Assembly: GCA_030596265.1 (NCBI GenBank)
Contig: JAUVKM010000049.1
Coordinates: 1 to 10,157, forward strand
From: Candidatus Cloacimonadota bacterium
GTDB taxonomy: Bacteria > Cloacimonadota > Cloacimonadia > Cloacimonadales > TCS61
Length of the DNA: 10,157 nucleotides
Direction: 5' to 3'
Shown here: in pieces, positions 1-5,051 of the stretch
Layout of the letters: the number at the start of each line of letters is the position of its first letter
Numbering within the stretch: position 1 is the first letter of the stretch
Translations under genes and position numbers: made by a program
Notes under the pieces: generated by a model
What the model saw: only the letters and a program-made list of their open reading frames with translations
Databases searched by the model: none
Told to the model about the DNA's origin: nothing

Positions 1-1
1 T

Positions 2-1309
2 GAAGATCTCGTGGGAACTGAAGTTCAATCTAATATTCTAAAACAGGGTCCGATCCTTACAAAGGATTCAGAAATTGGTGATGCTATTAAGAAAGCAGTT
101 TCTATGAAACCCGAAGATGTTATTGAAGAGATAAAGCAATCCAACCTTCGAGGTCGTGGTGGTGCAGGCTTCCCTACAGCTATGAAATGGCGTTTTTGTA
201 GAGATGCAGAAGGTGAAAAACATTACGTTTTCTGTAATGCAGATGAAGGTGAGCCGGGAACATTTAAAGATCGTGTAATTCTTACAGAGCGTCCTGAGCT
301 CTTATTTGCAGGGATGGCAATTGCCGGTTATGCAATTGGTTCTGATGAAGGTATTTTGTATCTACGTTATGAATATAAATTTATGGAAGAACCGCTTGAA
401 GAAGTTCTTACTAAGATGAGAGAAGAAGGATTGTTGGGAAAAGATGTAGCCGGTGAAAAGGGCTTTAACTTTGACATCCGAATTCAATTTGGCGGAGGAG
501 CTTATATTTGTGGTGAAGAATCTGCACTCTTAGAATCTGCGGAAGGGAAGCGTGGAGAACCCAGAGATAGACCTCCCTTCCCAGTTGTAAAAGGATATCT
601 TCAACAACCCACAGCGGTGAACAATGTTGAAACATTGTGCGCAGTTGCTAAAATTATGCATAAAGGTGCAAAATGGTATAGATCGCTTGGAACTCTGGAT
701 TCAACAGGCTCTAAACTTATTAGTGTTTCCGGTGATTGTGAAAAGCCGGGGATTTACGAGATCGAATGGGGCTTTACATTTAACGACGTTCTTAAAATGG
801 TTGGCGCAAAAGATGTTCAGGCAGTTCAAGTTGGTGGACCTTCAGGAAATTGCGTAGCTCCGAATGAATTCGATAGAAAGCTGGCTTATGAAGACCTTTC
901 TACCGGCGGATCTTTGATCGTGATCGGGAAAAAGCGCGACCTTCTAAAAGATATTGTTCTCAACTTTACTGAATTTTTTGTGGAAGAATCTTGTGGTTCT
1001 TGTGTCCCGTGTAGAGCATTGACGGTTCAATATAAGAATAAATTAGAAAAAATACTGAGAGGGAATGGTATTACCGAAGACATCGATCAGATGCTTTCTT
1101 GGGAAAACGTGATGAAATCAAATCGTTGCGGTCTTGGTCACACTGCTGCAAATCCAATTTTAAGTACAATTAAGAACTTTAGAGAACTGTACGAAGAGAA
1201 ACTTAATAAAGATAAAGGTTTTGTAAGTGAATTTAACCTTGATGCCGCAGTTCAGGAATATTGTGAAGCTGCAAATAGAATTCCCAATTTAGGGGGAGAT
1301 CATGAGTAA
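2..1309 (+). CDS. hoxF: NAD-reducing hydrogenase diaphorase subunit HoxF, 5' end missing
   Basis: This is the NADH/FMN-binding subunit of a soluble NAD-reducing [NiFe] hydrogenase, which passes electrons between NAD(H) and the Fe-S chain. The frame is open to the window edge and the match to R. eutropha HoxF continues left of the GTG at 11, so that GTG is probably internal. About 165-170 residues, the NuoE-like thioredoxin-fold domain, should lie upstream. Numbering from the GTG, the visible motifs are LRGRGGAGFPTAMKW at 46-60 (nucleotide binding), CNADEGEPGTFKDR at 75-88 (FMN) and GGGAYICGEESALLES at 161-176 (NADH). An SLBB-type region follows at about 235-300. Cys328, Cys331, Cys334 and Cys373 bind the N3-like [4Fe-4S] cluster. 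NuoF of complex I shares this core, but the adjoining HoxU, HoxY and HoxH settle the identity. The stop overlaps the hoxU start by 8 bases. Confidence 0.95.
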   Translation, partial: EDLVGTEVQSNILKQGPILTKDSEIGDAIKKAVSMKPEDVIEEIKQSNLRGRGGAGFPTAMKWRFCRDAEGEKHYVFCNADEGEPGTFKDRVILTERPELLFAGMAIAGYAIGSDEGILYLRYEYKFMEEPLEEVLTKMREEGLLGKDVAGEKGFNFDIRIQFGGGAYICGEESALLESAEGKRGEPRDRPPFPVVKGYLQQPTAVNNVETLCAVAKIMHKGAKWYRSLGTLDSTGSKLISVSGDCEKPGIYEIEWGFTFNDVLKMVGAKDVQAVQVGGPSGNCVAPNEFDRKLAYEDLSTGGSLIVIGKKRDLLKDIVLNFTEFFVEESCGSCVPCRALTVQYKNKLEKILRGNGITEDIDQMLSWENVMKSNRCGLGHTAANPILSTIKNFRELYEEKLNKDKGFVSEFNLDAAVQEYCEAANRIPNLGGDHE

Positions 1310-2009
1310 AATATTAATTACAATAAATGGTAAAGAATATTCTGCTGAGGCAGGGAAAATGGTGCTTGAGGTTGCAAAAGAGGTGGGAATATATATTCCT
1401 ACTTTATGCCATTATGAGGGGATTAAGGCACAAGGCTCTTGCCGGATATGTACTTGTATTATAGATGGAAGAAAAATGACTGCATGCACTACACCAGCTT
1501 TGCATAGAATGGTTATTGAAACAAATACTGAAGAATTGGAAAAAATCAGAGCAACAATTGTTGAACTTCTTTTTGCTGAAGGAAATCATTTTTGTCCTGC
1601 CTGTGAAAGAAGTGGAAATTGTGAACTTCAGGCTCTTGCCTATAGGTACAAAATGATGGTTCCACAATTCCCATATAATTTCCCATCAAGAGATCTTGAT
1701 GCAACAAATCCTAAGATTATGATAGATCACAATAGATGCATTTTATGTAAACGTTGTATTCGCAGGAAAAAGGAAGCTGAAAATCCGACCTGGTTTGTAT
1801 TTGAAAACCGTGGAAATAAGGTTCAGATCAATATAGATCATGAGCTGACTGCTGATATTGATGATAAAATTGCACAAGAAGCTATGGATACATGTCCGGT
1901 CGGTGCGATCATCAGAAAAGAAAAAGGCTTTGATGTTCCAATTGGAAGCAGGAAATATGATAAGAATCCAATCGGTAGCGATATTGAAAAACAAGGAGTG
2001 ATATTATGA
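1302..2009 (+). CDS. hoxU: NAD-reducing hydrogenase diaphorase subunit HoxU
   Basis: This Fe-S subunit (235 residues) relays electrons between HoxF and the HoxYH hydrogenase module. It resembles the N-terminal part of NuoG and has the usual HoxU length. Cys36, Cys47, Cys50 and Cys62 form the plant-type [2Fe-2S] site. His96, Cys98, Cys101 and Cys107 (NHFCPACERSGNCELQ) form the His/Cys-ligated [4Fe-4S] site; the short His-x-Cys spacing is typical of HoxU rather than NuoG. The ferredoxin-like region keeps only Cys146, Cys149, Cys152 and Cys198, which is enough for one [4Fe-4S] cluster. The second cluster's cysteines are absent, and I recall the same in R. eutropha HoxU. The C-terminal DVPIGSRKY segment also matches that subfamily. 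The ATG lies in the last codons of hoxF, with a good ribosome site (AGGGGGAGA, 1291-1299), so translation is probably coupled. Confidence 0.95.
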   Translation: MSKILITINGKEYSAEAGKMVLEVAKEVGIYIPTLCHYEGIKAQGSCRICTCIIDGRKMTACTTPALHRMVIETNTEELEKIRATIVELLFAEGNHFCPACERSGNCELQALAYRYKMMVPQFPYNFPSRDLDATNPKIMIDHNRCILCKRCIRRKKEAENPTWFVFENRGNKVQINIDHELTADIDDKIAQEAMDTCPVGAIIRKEKGFDVPIGSRKYDKNPIGSDIEKQGVIL

Positions 2010-2557
2010 GCAAGCCAATTGTAGCAACAACTTCACTCGCCGGATGTTTTGGATGTCACATGTCGTTTTTGGATATTGATGAAAGGATATTGGAGCTTTT
2101 TGACTTAGTTGAATTTAATAAGTCTCCGATTGATGATATTAAAACTTTTACTAAACAATGTGATATTGGAATTATTGAAGGTGGATGCTGTAACAGTGAG
2201 AATGTTCATGTGTTAAAGGAATTTAGAAAAAATTGTAAGATCCTCATTTCTGTTGGAGAATGTGCCATCATGGGCGGACTTCCAGCAATGAGAAATAATA
2301 ATGCATCGGTCTCAGAATGTTTGGAAGAAGCATATTTGAATTGCGTCTCTGTACAAGCGAACGATGAAAAAATAATCCCAAATGATGAAGAACTTCCAAT
2401 GATCCATGATAAGGTATATCCTTGTCATGAAATTGTAAAAATTGATTACTTCCTTCCCGGATGTGCTCCCAGAGCAGATCTTATTTGGAATGCTCTCGTA
2501 GCTTTGGTTACCGGTAATGAAATGGATTTACCGTACGAAGTTATTAAATTCGATTAA
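2006..2557 (+). CDS. hoxY: NAD-reducing hydrogenase small subunit HoxY
   Basis: This is the small subunit (183 residues) of the hydrogenase module. It holds the proximal [4Fe-4S] cluster next to the Ni-Fe site of HoxH. The likely ligands are Cys14 and Cys17 (GCFGC), Cys86 (SVGECAIMGG) and Cys153 (LPGCAP), in the order and context of R. eutropha HoxY. Other family landmarks are SFLDIDERIL at 20-29, EGG at 58-60, PAMRN at 93-97 and VYPCHEIVKIDYF at 137-149. There is no Tat signal peptide and no C-terminal membrane anchor, so the enzyme is cytoplasmic. The ATG overlaps the hoxU stop in an ATGA, preceded by AAGGAG at 1993-1998 with a 7-base spacer. The protein lacks the N-terminal extension of about 25 residues that I recall for R. 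eutropha HoxY. Confidence 0.95.
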   Translation: MSKPIVATTSLAGCFGCHMSFLDIDERILELFDLVEFNKSPIDDIKTFTKQCDIGIIEGGCCNSENVHVLKEFRKNCKILISVGECAIMGGLPAMRNNNASVSECLEEAYLNCVSVQANDEKIIPNDEELPMIHDKVYPCHEIVKIDYFLPGCAPRADLIWNALVALVTGNEMDLPYEVIKFD

Positions 2558-2569
2558 GAGGAAAATATT

Positions 2570-4027
2570 ATGAGTAAAAAAATAACAATAGAACCCGTAA
2601 CAAGAGTTGAAGGTCACGGAAAAGTTACTATTCATCTCGATGACAATAATCAGGTTTCTCAATCTCGATTGCATATCGTTGAATTCAGAGGTTTTGAACG
2701 CTTCGTTCAGGGAAGACCATATTGGGAAGCTCCAGTCCTCGTGCAGCGTCTTTGCGGAATTTGCCCGGTAAGTCATCATCTTGCAGCCGCAAAAGCACTC
2801 GATGTGATCGTTGGAGCCGGAACAGGTGACGGTTTAACTCCTACCGGTGAAAAAATGCGTCGCTTGATGCATTACGGACAGATATTCCAATCTCATGTCC
2901 TGCATTTCTTCCATCTTGCTTCTCCCGATCTGCTTTTTGGAATCGATGGTGATCCTGCGATAAGAAATGTGATAGGAATTGCAATTAAGCACAAAGAACT
3001 TGCCGTGCAGGCTGTAATGATGAGGAAATATGGACAGGAAGTTATCAAAGTAACGGCAGGTAAGAAAATTCATGGAACCGGTGCAATTCCGGGTGGAATA
3101 AATAAACATCTTACCCAAACGGAAAAGGATTTTTTACTGAATGGTGATGATCCGATGAACATAGATAAAATGATAGATTGGTCTCTGGGTGCACTAGATT
3201 TCTTTAAAGGATATCATACACAAAATAAAGATCTGATAGATAAATTTGCAGCATTCCCATCCAGTCATTTAAGCTTGGTTAGAAAAGATGGCGCGATGGA
3301 TCTTTATCACGGTGTTTTACGTTGTATCGATAACAATGGAAAGAAAATCCTGAACGATGTCGATTATCAAGATTATCTGGAATATATTGATGAAGAAGTA
3401 AAATCTTGGAGTTACATGAAGTTCCCATATCTCAGATCAATTGGTAAGAAGGATGGTTGGTATCGTGTTGGTCCTTTGGCACGTATGAATACTTGTGATT
3501 TTATTCCATCTCCATTAGCGCAAAAAGAATTTGAGATATTCCAAGCATATACAAACGGCAAGCCGAATGGAATGAGTATGCATATGCATTGGGCACGCCT
3601 AATCGAAATTCTACACAGTGCAGAAATGATGAAAGAACTACTTAATGATCCTGATCTGATGAGTGGTGAACTTGTTGTGAAAGGAACAAAAGGAAGAGAA
3701 GGTGTAGGTCTTCTGGAAGCTCCTCGCGGAACCCTATTCCATCATTATCGCATTAATGATGATGATCAGATCGAGATGGCAAACTTAATAGTTTCTACAA
3801 CGAATAATAATATTCCTATGAATACTGCTGTAAATCTTGCAGCTAAACAATTTATGAACGGACAAACTGAGATTACTGAAGGAATGATGAATGCTGTGGA
3901 AGTAGCGATTCGAGCCTATGACCCTTGCCTTAGTTGTGCAACTCATGCTCTTGGCAAAATGCCGTTAGAGACAGTAATACTAGATGCAAATGGTAAGGAA
4001 TTAGACAGAAAACTTAAAAATGGATAA
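2570..4027 (+). CDS. hoxH: NAD-reducing hydrogenase large subunit HoxH
   Basis: This is the catalytic large subunit (485 residues) carrying the Ni-Fe(CN)2CO site. The N-terminal L1 motif is RVEGHGKVTI (12-21). The L2 motif RLCGICPVSHH gives Ni ligands Cys62 and Cys65. The C-terminal motif DPCLSCATHALG gives Cys453 and Cys456. By analogy with R. eutropha HoxH, cut after the His of this motif, maturation should remove the residues after His459, a tail of 26 amino acids. The motif set, cytoplasmic character and HoxFUY neighbours place it in group 3d rather than F420-reducing (3a) or sulfhydrogenase (3b) enzymes. It starts 12 bases after hoxY with AAGAGGA at 2556-2562. It ends four bases before a long palindromic element that separates it from the gene for its probable protease. 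Confidence 0.97.
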   Translation: MSKKITIEPVTRVEGHGKVTIHLDDNNQVSQSRLHIVEFRGFERFVQGRPYWEAPVLVQRLCGICPVSHHLAAAKALDVIVGAGTGDGLTPTGEKMRRLMHYGQIFQSHVLHFFHLASPDLLFGIDGDPAIRNVIGIAIKHKELAVQAVMMRKYGQEVIKVTAGKKIHGTGAIPGGINKHLTQTEKDFLLNGDDPMNIDKMIDWSLGALDFFKGYHTQNKDLIDKFAAFPSSHLSLVRKDGAMDLYHGVLRCIDNNGKKILNDVDYQDYLEYIDEEVKSWSYMKFPYLRSIGKKDGWYRVGPLARMNTCDFIPSPLAQKEFEIFQAYTNGKPNGMSMHMHWARLIEILHSAEMMKELLNDPDLMSGELVVKGTKGREGVGLLEAPRGTLFHHYRINDDDQIEMANLIVSTTNNNIPMNTAVNLAAKQFMNGQTEITEGMMNAVEVAIRAYDPCLSCATHALGKMPLETVILDANGKELDRKLKNG

Positions 4028-4031
4028 ATCC

Positions 4032-4137
4032 GTCTTTGCGAGGAATCTTATTCAGGTTTCTTCCGCAGCAATCTATATTTTTATTGAAATTTGAGATTGT
4101 TTCGATCGAAGCTGCTAAGTAGAGAATTCGCAATGAC
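4032..4137. repeat. Fold-back intergenic element with GTC(A/T)TTGCGA termini
   Basis: This element of about 106 bases fills the gap between hoxH and the protease gene. Its ends, GTCTTTGCGA (4032-4041) and the complement of TCGCAATGAC (4128-4137), match at 9 of 10 positions. Pairing continues inward as one long imperfect hairpin with arms of about 43 bases (4032-4074 with 4094-4137) and a loop of about 19. The innermost pairing is CAATCT (4069-4074) with AGATTG (4094-4099). A perfect 10-base palindrome, TTCGATCGAA, lies at 4101-4110. From memory, elements ending in GTCATTGCGAG are scattered between genes in many bacterial genomes and behave like small non-autonomous (MITE- or REP-like) repeats. 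No T-run follows, so it does not look like a classical intrinsic terminator, though its RNA could fold and attenuate expression. Confidence 0.75.
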
Positions 4138-4150
4138 TGAATAAGGTTTG

Positions 4151-4678
4151 ATGATTATAATGGATAAAAAAATATTATTTTATGGATACGGCAATCCCGG
4201 GAGACAAGACGATGCTCTCGGGATTCGCTTTATTGAGCAAATGGAAACCTGGGTTGATGAAAATGGTTACAAAAATATTTTCTTCGATTCAAATTATCAA
4301 CTGAATATCGAAGATGCAGATACTATTTCCGGTTATGATATTGTATTTTTTGTCGATGCTTCAATGGAACAACTGAAAGGCTTTGAAATTTCAGAAGTAG
4401 AATTCAGCAACGCTCAAGTAGAATTTACGATGCATGCAATTTCACCGGGTGTTGTTCTTAGCCTTTGTAAGCAAATTTATAATAAGATTCCACAAACATA
4501 TTTAATTCACATAAAAGGATTTGAATGGGATTTGGAATTTGATAAAGGACTTACTGATAGGGCGGAAAAGAACCTGCAAGATGTTTTGAAATTTATGCAA
4601 GGGAAATTACCTGAAATTTTGGAGAATTCTACAGCTATGAATCCCTTGCAGTTCCCTTTCAATGAAAGGGAAACGTAG
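4151..4678 (+). CDS. hoxW: [NiFe] hydrogenase maturation protease (HoxW/HyaD/HycI type)
   Basis: This nickel-sensing endopeptidase (peptidase family M52) would cleave the C-terminal tail of HoxH after nickel insertion. Numbering from the ATG at 4151 gives 175 residues. GYGNPGRQDDALG (12-24) is the family's N-terminal signature, with Asp21 at the position of E. coli HybD Glu16. Asp69 (FFVDAS) and His95 (MHAISPG) correspond to the other two metal-contacting residues. Start choice is open: an AAGG at 4143-4146 is close to the ATG at 4151 and far from the one at 4160, which would give the more typical start MDKKILFYG; a TTG lies at 4148. The gene follows hoxH after about 120 bases holding a palindromic element, so it is probably the dedicated HoxH protease. 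The last 12 codons (residues 164-175) and the stop lie inside another repeat element, so the natural C-terminus was probably replaced. Confidence 0.88.
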   Translation: MIIMDKKILFYGYGNPGRQDDALGIRFIEQMETWVDENGYKNIFFDSNYQLNIEDADTISGYDIVFFVDASMEQLKGFEISEVEFSNAQVEFTMHAISPGVVLSLCKQIYNKIPQTYLIHIKGFEWDLEFDKGLTDRAEKNLQDVLKFMQGKLPEILENSTAMNPLQFPFNERET

Positions 4679-4754
4679 AGCAGCGAGAAGAAGAAAATTC
4701 TCTCATATTTTCTTATGTTCTCCCTTAGTTATGAGGGAGACAGTAGAGGGATTC
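4639..4754. repeat. Three-hairpin fold-back element with terminal inverted repeats
   Basis: The element of about 116 bases is bounded by a perfect 8-base inverted repeat, GAATCCCT (4639-4646) and AGGGATTC (4747-4754). Between these lie three hairpins. The first pairs TTCCCTTTC (4652-4660) with GAAAGGGAA (4664-4672) over a 3-base loop. The second pairs AAGAAAAT (4691-4698) with ATTTTCTT (4707-4714) over an 8-base loop. The third pairs TCTCCCT (4719-4725) with AGGGAGA (4734-4740) over an 8-base loop. The overall shape is a cloverleaf. Its left end lies inside the protease gene and supplies its stop codon; its right end abuts a gene remnant on the minus strand. There is no room for a transposase, so if mobile it is non-autonomous. 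An intrinsic terminator is less likely, since no hairpin is followed by a clear T-run. Confidence 0.65.
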
Positions 4755-4847
4755 CAATATTTTCTTGTTAGCTGATAGCAGATCACGTTTTGTTTGAAAC
4801 TGAATAGCTGTATCACCGGAAAGTAACCATGATAGAATTTTGTTCAT
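4725..4847 (-). pseudogene. 5' remnant of a gene of the WLLxGDxxIxxQxxRDLL family
   Basis: On the minus strand, from an ATG at 4847-4845, a 40-codon frame begins with Met-Asn-Lys and continues WLLSGDTAIQFQTKRDLL at residues 7-24. From memory this closely resembles the start of an uncharacterised family with an opening like WLLEGDxSIQYQVxRDLL, sometimes described as related to prenyltransferase/squalene-cyclase repeat proteins and normally hundreds of residues long. About 31 codons (4755-4847) lie outside the repeat element. The frame then enters the element's right arm and stops at 4727-4725, so the rest of the gene is missing. A purine-rich GAAGAG ribosome-like site precedes the ATG, and an alternative in-frame ATG lies 8 codons upstream at 4871. 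The simplest reading is a gene broken by deletion or insertion at the element. A genuine 40- to 48-residue peptide is possible but less likely. The family match rests on recall. Confidence 0.6.
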
Positions 4848-4871
4848 TTTCTCTTCTTTCTTCTTCAACAT

Positions 4872-5051
4872 ATTTATTTAAGCTCCATAATATGTTCCTT
4901 ACTTTAATGAAGATTATTAATAAAACGAAAAATAACAATTCAAAATATTGCTAAATTTTATTCTACGTCAAACATAAAAAATCTGGACATAAATCTCATC
5001 AAACATTACTTAAATTCCCAGAAGAGATAATGGCAGGAAATGAGATGATAT
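4872..5051. other. AT-rich intergenic region upstream of the dikinase-like gene
   Basis: Together with the element and remnant to its left, this makes a gap of about 370 bases between the protease and the dikinase-like gene. It is very AT-rich and contains no convincing coding frame apart from a 25-codon frame starting at 5030. The promoter of the downstream gene is probably here. A TGGACA at 4984-4989 could be a -35 box, but I see no good -10 partner at the right distance, so I do not call a promoter. No tRNA, riboswitch or terminator was recognised. Confidence 0.5.

Noticed and set aside
624..857. Plus-strand open frame of 77 codons within hoxF
   Set aside because: It lies fully inside hoxF in another frame and resembles no family.
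1404..1667. Minus-strand open frame of 87 codons inside hoxU
   Set aside because: It is antisense to a well-supported gene, has no ribosome site or recognisable motif, and its cysteine-rich composition reflects the opposite strand.
1737..1905. HoxU lacks the fourth cysteine of the CxxCxxC motif (Lys156) and the three cysteines of the second ferredoxin motif
   Set aside because: Cys146, Cys149, Cys152 and Cys198 still make one complete [4Fe-4S] site, and R. eutropha HoxU shows the same reduced pattern as I recall it, so this is normal for the subfamily rather than damage.
2528..3118. Two minus-strand open frames antisense to hoxH
   Set aside because: They mirror the hoxH reading frame and have no independent support.
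4652..4672. Intrinsic terminator for the hox operon
   Set aside because: The 9-pair hairpin straddles the protease stop, but it is AT-rich and not followed by a T-run; it is better explained as part of the repeat element.
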